Origin: Aptenodytes patagonicus
Taxonomy: Eukaryota > Chordata > Aves > Sphenisciformes > Spheniscidae
Reading direction: 5' to 3'
Assembly (NCBI RefSeq): GCF_965638725.1
Contig: NC_134963.1
Location: 8,501,501 to 8,565,500, forward strand
Length of the DNA: 64,000 nt
In this document: positions 44,187-55,958 of the stretch, one piece after another
Layout: the number at the start of each line of letters is the position of its first letter
Position numbering within the stretch: the first letter of the stretch is position 1
Position numbers and translations under genes: made by a program
The notes under the pieces: generated by a model
Databases searched by the model: none
What the model saw: the letters and a program-made list of their open reading frames with translations, nothing else
Told to the model about the DNA's origin: nothing

Positions 44187-46560
44187 TGGGGACTGTGTGC
44201 TGGCAGATGGTGGCTGCTGGCACCCCAGGGCACCCCAAGGCCACAGCTCATCCCAGAGGGGTGTTGACCACCGCGGAGAGCATGGCATGGTCTTCGGGGG
44301 GGCTGCACCCATGATCCGCATGGTTCTGCCATGGGAGGGGCGGCTGTGGCAGGCTGGGCAGAGCTGAATCCATCCCCCCCATTGACGGGGAAGGGGGAAG
44401 TTTCACTGCGACTCAATTATAGGAGATTGTAAAATCACATTAGGAAAGTTGGCATTTAAAGCTTGATGCGTTTGGACAGTGTGTCTCTCCCCGGCTCGGG
44501 GAAATTGATTATCCGTCAGAGGGCCGGGCAGGCTGGGGCGTGCTGCTCGCACCACGCACACCACGCAAACCGCGTGCCCCCCGCCAGCAACCACGCGCCT
44601 CCCGCCAGCAGCCGGGGCCAGGCAGCCTGGGGATCCCCAACTGGGGCAGGAGGTGGGGCCAGGGCTGGGGGCTCCCCTGGGGCGCCCGGCTCCAGCATCC
44701 CCCTGGGCAGGGCAGGGGAGGGGTGCCTGCCCCAGGGCAAGGGGGTGCCCATGCCCCCGTGCTGGAGAGCTGGGGTTCGGGGGGTCCCGCGGGGCCGCTC
44801 CCATCCCCCCGCGGTGGCAAGCAGCACGGCTCAGCGCTTTTTTATTTAATAGCCTTGATTGTGAATTCCCGTCCTGTTTGCTCACACGTGCGTGGCTCGG
44901 CTCGCGCTCCTGCCCGGGAGAGCCCATCTGCTGCCGAAAGCCCCCGGCACCGGCACTGGCACCCGCCTCCCTCGGTGCTGCCAAGTCCGCGCCGGGGCCA
45001 GGGCCACGCTCGCTCCCCAAACCGGGTGCGGGGTGGGTGACACCATTCAGCGTCACCTCCCCGGGACGACATGGGAAGCGTCACTTTGCCTTAGGCTCAC
45101 TTCTTTCCGCTCCACGTCCCAACCGCTCTTCCGGCACCTCGAGGCAGCCAGGATCCGGCCCCGCTGTGGTGTGGGTGGGGATGTGCGGCTCCGGGGGACG
45201 GGATTGCTGTTATATTGGGGTGTCCTCCAAGGGCCCCTCCGATGGGCCAAATTCCCCCTGGGCGCAGGGAGAGCACCGGGCGCCTCTGGCACGGCTCCAG
45301 GCACCGTCATCAATGCCGGGCTGTGCTGGGTGTTGGCGTTGCCCTTCCCGCCCTGGCTGTCCCAGCTACCCGGCAAGCCCCTGATTAATTCCCTGAAACC
45401 TGCAGTGCGCAAATGAGTAATAATCCCAGCAAACGCTAATTGGTGAGCTGCATCCTGACAAATTGATTTGCCGGCGCGATTGCGCGGCGGGGCTGTGTTA
45501 ACATCGCACGCCCGGCCAGCCCCGCGCCCGCTGCACAGGGGGGGGTCACTCTGGCCCGCCGGGCGCGGATCCCGGAGCCATGGGGTCAGATGGCTCCTTC
45601 CTTGCCAGCTCCTGCCTGCACTGGGGTGGCCAGAGACTGTGGGTAAAGCCAGAGCAGCACCCAAAGCCCCGCGACTTCACCCCACTTGGGCTCAGAGCGT
45701 GCTGTCCTTAGGAGAGCACGAGTCTCCAACCGTGGAAGCGCCAGGCAGGGGGGGAAGGAGCCTGGCTCCAGGGATGCTCCAGGGATGCTCCAAGGGCTGC
45801 TGGTAGCCAGCACCGCCACAATGCTCCCGTGCCACTGGCTCACACCAGGAGAGACCCGGAGGGAGCCAGGATGGTGCAGCCAGGCTCAATCTCAGCACCT
45901 GAGGGCGGGATGAGTGGGGACAGTCCCTGCAGGGATGGGGACAGTCAGAGAGGGCATTGGGACAGGTGGTGGCTGGGATCCAGCACGCTGTCCCCACACC
46001 TCTCCTGTCCACTGGGAGACATCCCCTGGGCTGGCAGCAAACCTCTCCAAATCTGCCCTTGCCCTCCCAGCTCCATGGCAGGCAGAAGAAGCCTGGGGAG
46101 AAGTGGTCCCGTCTCCCCAGCGCCCAGGTGACAGTGAAGCAGTGCTGGCTCCTGCCTCCCCGCAGCTCCGCCTGAGCCCCTCTGCTGCAGGGCCGGGGTC
46201 CCTGCCCTCCTGGCAACGCAGGGAGAGGGACCACCCCGGCCCCAGGTGGTTTTTGGGGGAGAGGGGCTGCCTGGAGTGGGGAGCCGGGGGGTTCAGAGCA
46301 GGGATGGGACCCAACGGGAGCCACGGGACCGCATGGGGGGCACAGGTGGCCCCCAGCCCCCCAACTCCAGCAGGGTCTGGGGAGGGGGCTCAGGTGGGGT
46401 CAGCAGGGATGGAAGCCTGGGAAGGAGCATCGGTCCCTCCACCCTAGCTCACCCTGGCTCTGGCACCCGCACAGCTCTGCCAACCTCACCAGTCACTTGT
46501 TGCTGCCGAGCTCAGCAGGCAGGAGCTGGGCAGGAGCCCGGGGCTGCGCCGCTGCCACTC
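44187..46560. other. GC-rich intergenic stretch
   Basis: No gene is recognised. AT-rich pockets lie at 44400-44480, 44835-44880 and 45385-45470. Open frames of 100-240 codons on both strands overlap and carry no domain. Confidence 0.5.
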
Positions 46561-46930
46561 ACTCTCGTCAATTCTTTATGGAGCTGCATCTTTAATAGCT
46601 TTACAGAGCCCATTTAATGTGCTCCGAGACATGAAGTGCTGTCTAATCAGCACATTTAGGAGAATTGCCCACATCCTGGTCTCGCTGCCATAAAACAGTG
46701 CCCACAGAAGCATCTGTAATTAATGCTTTTTTTCGCTCGCTCCCTCTCTCTCCCACTGAATCAATTTATAAAGCGCGGACTTCCTCTGCGCTGGAGCTTT
46801 TAGGCTGTTTTACTCCGGCATCCGAGGTGACTAGGCAGCACTCGTCAATTAAGCAGCTGTGTATAATGGATGCTTCAGAGTAAAAAACACAGTCTGATTC
46901 CCAGAAATGATCAATGCGCATTTTTCTCAC
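46561..46930. promoter_or_regulatory. Candidate conserved non-coding element J
   Basis: An AT-rich block with TCTTTAATAGC, CCATTTAATGTGC, TCTGTAATTAATGC, GAATCAATTTATAAAGC and CGTCAATTAAGCAGCTG. It is bounded by GC-rich DNA. Confidence 0.38.
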
Positions 46931-49900
46931 AAAAACACAGGCTCACACGTACCCACTGGGCTCCGCTCACCCTCCCGGGGCTGAGCGAGGCCACCGAAAA
47001 GGAAAGGGGGGGGTTGGAAAAGAGCTTCTCTTTTCTCCTGCCTTTGGAAGGGAAAAGATAAAACGGGCTGAGAATTAGGGACAGAGTTAATTACTGTCAC
47101 CCACCTGGGCAGGGACCTGCCTGCTGTCACCCGGAGCGGGTGCGAGGTCCCTGGGGAAGGCACCGACCCCAAATTGGGGATCCTGTGCTGGGGGGAGCAG
47201 GTCAGTGTGGCCATGGAGGGTGGGAGGGAGCGTGACGGGACCCCTGGGGGGTCCTGTGCGGTACGGCCCCCGGCACAGCCCCCGGCACCCCGGCTGGGGC
47301 TCTCCGGGAAAATTTGCAGGTTTTATTGCATGAGCCGGAGGTGGCTCCTAATTGGGAACCAGGAAATAAAAAGGGAGAGAAAGCGGGGCTGGGTGGGGGC
47401 CAGGTCGGCAGGGAAGGGCCAGCCACCCCACCCCCCCCCCCGAGCCCCCCGCTCCATTTTGGGAGACTTCAAAGCCTCCTGGCGCACAAAGGCAGCTGCC
47501 TTTGCTCTTTCGCTTTGCGGATCAAAGCCCTGCGGCAGGGAGGACACCCGCCAGCGCTCGGAAAGCTCAGCGATGCGCAATGTCGCGCGGCCCCCAGCCC
47601 CCCTGGCCCCCCAGCTCCCGGCAATGCCCAGCACCATCCAGCATTTCCACCTCCTCCCTATTCCCACTGCCGTGGAATGCAACGGGAGCCGAGCCCTCCC
47701 GTGCCCCGTCCCGGCCATCAGCCCGCTGTGGGTATTACCACGTGCCCCCAGCATCCTCCCTGCACCCCAGTGCCCGGCACCAACTCTGGCTCCCTTCACC
47801 CCAAGAGACCTGCTGCCCCAGGGATGGGGACAGGGACAGCCCAGAGCAGGGCACCACACCGGTGCTCGGCACCATCGTATCCACCAGGACATGGGGACAC
47901 GGCCAAAGCGTCCCCGCTCCCCTGTTCAGAGCACTTTCTGCCTTCCTAGCAGCAACCTGCCATTTCCAAGGCAGCAGGTTTGGGATGCTCTGGTGGTGCC
48001 GGCACAGCAAACAGGGGCCGGTGCCGCCGCGGGGGCTCAGTGGTGGGAAGCCACCCTGGGGTTGATGGTATTGGATCAGGAGCAGTTTCGCCCAAGCAAG
48101 GACAGCCACGGGCTCCAGCGGCGCTGCCAGCACCCAGCCCCGAGCCGCCCTGCCTGCTCCCCGGCAGGGGAAGGCAGCCGTCCCTGGGCAGTGGTGGCTG
48201 ATGGTAACCTGCTCCGAAATGGAAAACTTATAATGGTGTTTTTAAGGCAAAGCCTAATTAGGACCGTACACTTGGGCATCGTGCTAGTTTCCGAGCAATA
48301 ATTGGCCTTGTAAAGTGGAGGGGGTGGTGTGGCCGGGCTGCAGTGAGCAGGATGCCAGGAGGGGGGTGCCGAGAGCGGGGTGCCACTGGAGTTGGGGTGG
48401 TCCTGCCAATCCACTGGGCTTGGCAGTCCCTGGCTGGAAGCCCCGCCAAGCTCTCAGCTCCTGCAAGCTCGCATCAAGTTATCCTGGAACAACAGGGCTC
48501 TTGCCCATGAGGGCTATGGATTTTCCAGGAAGGATTTCAGGGCTGGCTCTGCACGGAGCCCGGCTCGGGGGCACACAGCGGCTGATTTGCACGGTCTCGG
48601 CGGCACACAAAGGCGGAGCGGCGCCAGCGGTGACGGATGCGCTGGCTCGGTCACTGAAGCTCAGCTTCCTTCTCCCCAGCCCCGCTGCGGCTCACGCGGT
48701 GAGGATGGTCCCATGGGGGCAATCTCAGCCCGAGTGGGGCTGGGGACGCCCGATGCTGCTGGCTGGGCTGTCAGAGAAAAGCAAGGTGCTGCAGAGAAAA
48801 TGGCTTTTGAAAAAACAGGGGAAAAGTCCTGGTTTAAATCAATTATCTGCCTTGGAGGCAATAGGCTTGGAAACACCCTGCTGAGAACGCGGGCAGGTTT
48901 CGGTGCCAGGTAGCAGGGAGAGCAAAGGAAGCAGAGCCCGAGGCTGGGACAGCACGGATGGATGGCAGAGCTGCGGCACCGCTGGCCAAGAAGTCTGATT
49001 TTTCTTTTCCCCTGCAATGTTCTGGCCGGTGGCCGTGATGAGGCTTTTTATTTCTTGCCTGCAAAAATATCGATTTCAATAGCTATCGATGTGCCTCCCC
49101 GGAGCTCTCGCAGCCTTGTGCCTGCCTTGTCCTGCTGAGACCCCGAGCGGGGCCGTGGGGCCAGGCAGCATCCCATGAGGATGGGACAAGTGTTTTGGTG
49201 CTGCAGCTCAGCGGTGCCCTCGGCATCCACGTCACGTTGTCCCTGGCACCCGGCGAGCCAGTGCCAAAGTAGTGACAAAACTTCGACAGTCCAAACTGGA
49301 GCATCTTTGGGCGAGCAAGCCACTGCGGGCAGGAGATGGGGTGCTGGGAAGGGGGCTGTGGGGCTGGGGACACCCCCCAGCACAGCCACAGCACCCCCAC
49401 CCCTTCCCTAAGGGCTCCCAGCTGAAGGAGGAGGTTTCCTACTCCTTTCACTTTGTTTCCAAATTCACCCTAATAAATCCTTCCAGGAGCCGGAGCCCCC
49501 TAACAAACATCATTGGGAAAATCCAGGGAGATGGCGGGGCCATGGATCAATCCCAGCCCAGCGCTGCTCCCACGCCTGCCCCCTCTGACCTCTGCCGCAC
49601 CGGAGCAGCCGGTGTCCCTGCCTCCCTCTGTCCTCAGCTCTACGGCTGAACCGCCGTAACCGGATTTACGGCCGCAGGCTGGAATACATCATGCGGGGAT
49701 GGAGCCGCTTGTACACTCTATACATCTCCATTAATCTTCCCCGGGCGCTGCGGGTCATCGGGCCCCACTCCTTGGGAAGGGTCCCACCGCTCCGGGGGAG
49801 GGGGAGAAGGGGCTGCAACCCTGCCAGGGGGCCGATGGAGCAGGAGGAGCAGAGCCCGGTGCCACGGCAGCTGTGGTGCCATGGCCAGGCTGGACCGGGG

Positions 49901-52900
49901 GGCAGGCAGAGGCGTGAGCAGGGGTCTCCCACCCATCACTTTGCCGGCGTGGTTGTCACCTGGCTGCGGCATGATGCTGCCTTCCTGGAGGTCGTGGCTC
50001 AGCTGTAATGCCTCCCGAAGCCTGAATGTGTTTGCCTGCGGCAGTCTGCCGAAAATTAATATGCAGAGTGGAGGGATCCTTCCCCCCCCACGCGTGTGCC
50101 ACGACGGAAGCCGTTTGAGTGAGGGGAACATAAACCCGAGCTGAGCGCGCCTGCCATGGGAGCAGCACTGGAGACGATGCTCTTATCAGAGCAGCGACAC
50201 CGACAACCGGGCTTTATACATTTTTAATAAATCATTTTAAATTCTTGACTGTCAGGAGGATTGAATCAGGTGCTTCCCTGGCTGAAAGGCTGAGGGGCTG
50301 TGCCGGCTCTCCCGGCAGCCCAGCACTGCTGCTGATGGGGTGCATGGGGGCTCCGGTCCCACCACGCGGCATTGCTTGGGGCTGCCAGGCATCGCTCTGC
50401 GCCACGGGCACCGGGCCATCCCACCGCGGTGGGCTTGGGGATCTTTCGCCTTCCTCTTCCCCCCAGTGGGTGCCCTCCGCCATGCCTGGGCCACTGACAG
50501 CCCGGCAGAGCCATGCCGAGCCGGGAATGGCACAGGGGAGAGGGGGAACTTGCTGAAACAAGCAAATTGCAATGATTCCCTTTTTCCAAATGTCAGCAGA
50601 TTTGGTGGGGAAAGAAGCAAATAAGTTAAAGGTGAAGATCTCTCGGGAATCTCCAGCTTGCTCCGACTTCACTCCCAGAGCCCAGCGTCCAGCCCAGCTG
50701 CCCACAGACACGCGCTCCCCCCAGGCTGCCCCCCTCAGCAGAAACTACCCTGTAATCCATGCTGACAGCACATGCCAGCACCGCACCGTAAATGCAATTA
50801 AGCGGTGTAATCGAGTCGTTTGGGGGAGAAGGAAACTAGTTTCAGAGCAACAGAAAGGAAATAAAAAAATCTGTGCAGGAGGGAGGTACGTAACACCGCA
50901 CACAAGGGATGGGGCAGGAGCAAACCCAGAAGCAGCATCACGCCCGGCCCTGATCATCTCCTGTTTCCAGGAACTGGTTGCTCACAAAGCCAAAAGGTTT
51001 CAGCCAAGGAGCCGGTGAATCGCCTGTGATGGAGCTCTGAACCCCTGCCAAAGGAGGAGGCACCCTGGGCTCCGTGGGTCTCTCTGGGCTGAAAGGTGCC
51101 CTGGGGACCATCAGGGACGAGGTGATGCCCACCGGAGAGGGGGACAGTACCCAGCTGGAGGTGGCCATGACTGCCAACTCCTCTCTGGGAGTGCTGCCTT
51201 CGCTGCTCTGCAATGGCCGGGGTGCTGCCTGCCGCAGGTCCCTTCCACAGCCGGAGCCACGGGGACCCCCTGGACCCCCCTCGGCTGCGGCCCCTCCCAG
51301 CCCAGCGATGCTGCTGAGCGCTCCCGCACAAAGAGGCTGCAAAACAGCCCCGTGCCGGATATTAAATGTTCCCAGGTGAGATAAAACCAAATCACCTGTC
51401 AGTCAGCCCCGTATCTCTCATGGCATCAGAGGCTCGTGACTAATAGGGCTAGAAAATGCACTGCAGGCTGGAATCTGCTCTTCCTTGCGCTCCCGTCCCC
51501 ACTCACAAGGGCTTTCACCCAAGCTTTTGAGCAAGGTTGAATTTTTCACAAAATACAAATGGGGAGGAAAGAAAAAGGCACAGGATCTGCTCTGTCACTG
51601 GCAGGGGACCGAGCGCAGGGACAGCAGAGAGTGAGGATGCAGTGACCCTGGGATGCTCCCTGGCTGCTGCTGGGATGCAGAGCTGGCACAGGGCCGTGCC
51701 AGTGCACAGTTGGGGCTGCTGCTCCATCGTGCCCCGGCCCAGGAGAACACGGGTGTTTCTCGCAGCCCCACAGTGTGGGTGCTGTGATGTCTCCTCAGTG
51801 CTTTTACAGGGTGGGAAGGGTGCAGGGGACTCTCGCGGGAAGGCCGACTCCACTCCTCGTCTTGGAGCTGGGAAGACCCTGGGGGAAGTCGCAGGAGCGA
51901 TGATCCATCATGTGTCAGTGACCCAGACTAGGATATTTTTAAGCAGGGAATAAAAATAGACTCCAGCTGATGGCGAGCACTCGCTCCCGGCATTGCTGTC
52001 AAGGGGGCTGGGGGCTGTGCTGGGGGGGCAGAATGCACCCCGGCCCCTTGTCCCCCAGCCAGCCCAACCCCAAGCCCTGCACGGTTATCCCCCTGCCATG
52101 GACGGTCAGTCCCGGCTCACTCTTAGGGTGGCCTTCATGTCACCGGCTGCACCCTGGGGGCCACCACCCTGCCCAGGCACACCCCTTCCTCCTGCAGCCT
52201 GCAGATGCCGGGCTGTTTGTGCTGGACTGCTGATGCCCCCGTAGAAATTGTGCTGCCTAATGTACGGCTGCCTGTGAGATAATGCAGGCTGCCACTGGCC
52301 CCAGGACCTGACTGAAACGGAGATTTGTTTCAGCTGAATAACTTGCTGAATCTATAAATAAACCGGGGGGGGGGGGGGGGGGCAGGGGGGAAGCAACCGC
52401 AGAGCACAGAAGCCTCTGCCTTCCTGACCCCTGCAGCACCCAAGGCAGCTGCCCCCGAACACTGCCCAGCCCTGCACCTCTGCCACCTCCCACAGCAAGC
52501 AGCACCCAGGGGGACAGCGAGGAGGATGCTCTTGGGACACGGCTCCTTGCCCAAACTGGAGCCTTCCGTGCCCGGACCAGTCGCTTGCCCTCTATGTCCC
52601 CTGGCTCCGGCTCTCCCTGGCTGGCCCTGGCGCTTGGGGCATTTCTGGCCCTGGGGACCCTGGCAAGGGGCCGTACAGGACCAGTTTCTTGCCTCGGGCT
52701 TCCCAGTGGGCAAACTCTGCTCTCACACCGGTAAGATTTGGGATCCGGGAGTGAGCCCACGCACTGGCACGGGGCAAGGGGCAGCAGATCCTCCGTGCCA
52801 CAACAGCAGCTCAGAGAGAACCCCACTCCTGCCTGCCTTCCTCCTCCTCCTCCTCCCCCTTCACGCCTGGCTGCCTGTGGCCGTCTCACTCCCGCTCTCC

Positions 52901-53400
52901 ATTTGCTTTCCCAACAGATGTTGGTGTTTCTCCTCTAACAAGCGTTTTAACGCCAGAATCTCTCTCACCCCCTTGACTGGGAAGCAAAAAGCTTGACATC
53001 TCCCATCAGCATCAAAGTCACTTGCCCAAACACCCCGCACCCCACCACGGCTGCCAGCGCCGCGCTCCTCCGTGCCCGCAGAGCCAACGGGGCACGGTGC
53101 CAGGAGCACCGCGAAGGCACTCGACGCCCACTGCCTGCCGCATTCCTGTCCCCCACGTGCCCTGTCCTTGCCTGCAGGGAGCCGCCTCTCCATACCCCCA
53201 TCCCGGCAGTGTCCCTTGGGGAGCCGCATTTGGAAACGGCTGGGAGCTGGAGAAAACCTCCCGGGATTTGCCGTGGAACGGGGAACGGGGTCATTAGCCG
53301 AAAACCGGCCGCAGAAAGCACCCACCTGCGCGCCAACACCTTCGTTAGCACCAGTAAGCCCTCAACCCGGGGGCGGGCATCCCCGCTGGGCCGGGCTGTG
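46931..53400. other. GC-rich intergenic stretch
   Basis: No gene can be supported. The longest open frame of the window (47174-48301, +) lies here but overlaps frames of 187-211 codons in other phases and on the other strand. AT-rich pockets lie at 48220-48310, 48785-48870, 49430-49515, 50200-50250, 50560-50640, 50800-50880, 51925-51970 and 52240-52364. A G18 run lies at 52365-52382. Confidence 0.5.
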
Positions 53401-55010
53401 CCCTGGTGATATCAATTACGGGCAGGAGCTGGCAGGGGAGGCGAAGGCACCGTCCTCCCCACCGTGTCCTTCAGCATCTCTTTATGTCCCCGTTGCCAAG
53501 ACGGGAGGGCTGCAAGCGGGGCAGGAGGCAGCGATCCCAAATATCGATGCCGGCCCCGATCAATGCTATCTCCTTTTTCCATGCCTATGAGCTCATTGAT
53601 TTTTTTTTTGTTGTTACCTCTCTGTTTATGTAATGTCTGAACTTTGCACAACTGAACCGTTTAATGTGCAGAAAAGAGCCCTGTTGCCATGAAAACGGAC
53701 CTGCAAATGACAGCACGAATGCGGAGATATCCCTGTTTTATTGGGCCATACTGAATGTATTTTAACCTTGATAAGTCAATAACTTTTCGTACAAAAGGAA
53801 CCAAAGCAGCTACGGCTTTCAGAGCCTTGAATGCATTTAAAGCGGAGAGTAATGGCCCGGTTTTAATCCCCTGGAAATCTTTCTCATTCTGAGGGCCAGT
53901 CATTTCCAGAGCAGACTGACATTTTGGTCGAAGAATTACAGCGTGCATTTGTCAGGATGAGAGATGAAAATGCTCAGTGCTCCGGATTGCTAGCGCAGGT
54001 CAAAAATAATGATATTAAATTAAAGGGACACCGTCATCTTAAAGATCAGCGGTTACGATCCCGCGTATCTCCGCTTTGTGAGCGCAGTGACGAGGCAGCC
54101 GGCATGGAAAACTTTGGGTGGGCTCCCCGGTGCCACAGAGGAAGGACTTTCCCGCCGCCACCCCGGATCCGGCCGATGCATTATTTATTTGTGCTAAAGC
54201 AGAAGGACTTTTAAAAATCTCTCTCCTCCAGCAGCGAGGGCTGCCCGCTTCCTTTTTGCAATTCAATCCCTCTGGATGTGGAAGCGGAGCCAGTCTCACT
54301 TTGCAGAGCTCATTCATTAGCAGATTAAGGCTCTCCTTGTGTTCCCAACATCGCTGAGTGAAATTTATGTTCCGGCAAAGTACCACGGGTTCCCTGAATC
54401 ACAAAAGTGTTTCTCCTCTGTAAAGTCTTAAAAAAAAAAAAAAAAAAAAAAAAAGATGTAAATGGGGAGGTCAGAACTGCTTAATAGTATCTTCTTGAAG
54501 GCAGTGCCGAAACACCCACCTTTTGAAGTCCGCTATTTCAAGATGGATCTCTTCCCCAGCAAAAACGCCATCACCCTTTCAAGTCCTTGTGAGTGACTTC
54601 AGGTGGTTAAAACATTTTCTGAGAAGAATGAGGGCTCCTTTTTTTTGTGCCGAATAAAAAGCAATCATTCTTCCTGACTTACTAATAGCTTTGATTAAAT
54701 TATCTTTGAAAAATCTAAGTGCTGTTCACAGATCTATAATGGTTTTATTCTTATCGCTGGCCTATATTGCAACACAGAAAGCAGATAAATAAGCTGCAGA
54801 GAATGTACAAAGCTGCACAAGAACCTGCCAGATATATGAGCTAAAAATGTTTGAACTGAAACAAATGAATAGTATGAATAGCCCTGCTCAAAGAGGGAAT
54901 TTATTCAATATAATGTATTTTCACAGGGAGGATAATACATATTATAATTACACAGAGGAATCGCTCTCCTGAAAGCATATCTAGCTATTATTTTAATTTC
55001 TCAACCTTCA
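53401..55010. promoter_or_regulatory. Long AT-rich candidate regulatory block upstream of the CpG island
   Basis: This is the longest AT-rich domain between the two genes. GTTGCCATGAAAAC at 53683-53696 is a one-mismatch RFX X-box. The 53660-54060 part is unusually even in composition and is open for 96 codons on the minus strand without resembling any protein. An A25 run lies at 54430-54454. The 54640-54990 part is strongly AT-rich. Its place just upstream of a CpG-island promoter favours a cis-regulatory role. Confidence 0.4.
54430..54454. repeat. Poly(A) run, 25 bases
   Basis: An uninterrupted A25 tract. No retroposed gene sequence is recognisable upstream of it, so it is listed only as a homopolymer. 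Confidence 0.9.
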
Positions 55011-55749
55011 GCGTTTGCTGGATCAGAAGTGGTGACTGGAGCATCTCCCCACGTTCGGAGATACCCAGCCTCCCGAAACGGCTCCTGGGTTTGAGCTCTC
55101 CTCCCGCACACCCAAGGCCCCGGACGCCTGGGGAGCTGCCGGGGGCTGCCCTGGACAGAGGAGCTGGAAAGGCCCCGAGAAGAAGGCAAACCACCCCAAA
55201 ACTCCTCAAAGCCTCATGCTGCAAGGCAGGAGCCGCAGAGGAGGGAGGCGGCAAGCCGGCGAGCCCCAGGGGCACACACTGGGCTGCTTCGGGGGTGCTC
55301 GGCGGCAGGGAGCTGCATGTGCACGTGTGTAGGGCTCCTCAGGGTCATTATGGGCAAGAGTGAACGGGCTGCTTCTCAAAGTCCTCTCTATCCACGGACG
55401 CTCGCACTCGCACGGCCTACGCCAAAGGTACGGTGGATTTGGGGAAAGAATAAAGGAGCTCAGGACTCGTGCTAGTGAGGGCAGACTCAGCGACGACAGC
55501 ACTCGCTCTGACTACGCAGACCACGGGGCCTCAGCGGCGGTCACCGGCTCCCCGGGGAGCGCTGGCCGTCCGGTGGTGAACACCGCGCTCCTCCAGCTGA
55601 GGTTTCGTTCCCTGTTTGCCGGAGCTGTGGCACCCCGGGGGGGGGGGGGGGGGCCGCCGCACCGGACCCCTCCCCGTGCCCTCGAGGGCCCCGGGGGGCT
55701 CCCCACGGGGCCCGCGGCCCCGCCGAGGAAACCCTCCTCCGGCAGCGGG

Positions 55750-55762
55750 ACTACAACTCCCA
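55750..55762 (+). promoter_or_regulatory. ZNF143/THAP11-type site
   Basis: ACTACAACTCCCA matches the well-known CpG-island promoter motif ACTACAATTCCCA apart from one base. Such sites are typically close to a transcription start. Confidence 0.65.
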
Positions 55763-55881
55763 TCGCGCCCCGCGGCGCCGAGCGGGGGAGCACGGCGCGG
55801 CGGCGGCGCGCGGGGCGCGCCGGGAACCGCAGTCCCGCGTCGCGCGCCTGCCGGAGCCGCCTGCCGGCGGCCGGTTCGAAT

Positions 55882-55893
55882 TTTCCCGCGAAA
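55882..55893. promoter_or_regulatory. E2F-type site
   Basis: TTTCCCGCGAAA contains overlapping E2F cores on both strands (TTTCCCGC and TTTCGCGG). Confidence 0.6.
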
Positions 55894-55944
55894 GGGGCGC
55901 GTGTGCCGGGCGGCCCCGCCCCTCCCCGCAGGACGCGCGGCGGC

Positions 55945-55958
55945 GTCCCCTTGGTAAC
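55945..55958. promoter_or_regulatory. RFX X-box in the CpG island
   Basis: GTCCCC-TT-GGTAAC fits the RFX X-box (GTNNCY, 2-bp gap, RGNAAC). It lies 5 bp upstream of a GC box. Confidence 0.5.

Noticed and set aside
53661-53948. 96-codon minus-strand frame of balanced composition
   Set aside because: It reads more like protein than most, but matches no family I know, has no splice signals in register, and lies in an AT-rich block better explained as a regulatory element.
54430-54454. Poly(A) tract as the tail of a retroposed gene or SINE
   Set aside because: No recognisable transcript-derived sequence or target-site duplication flanks it.
55870-55880. GGTTCGAA-like tRNA T-loop word
   Set aside because: No acceptor stem, anticodon arm or A-box is present around it; it is part of a promoter with an E2F site.
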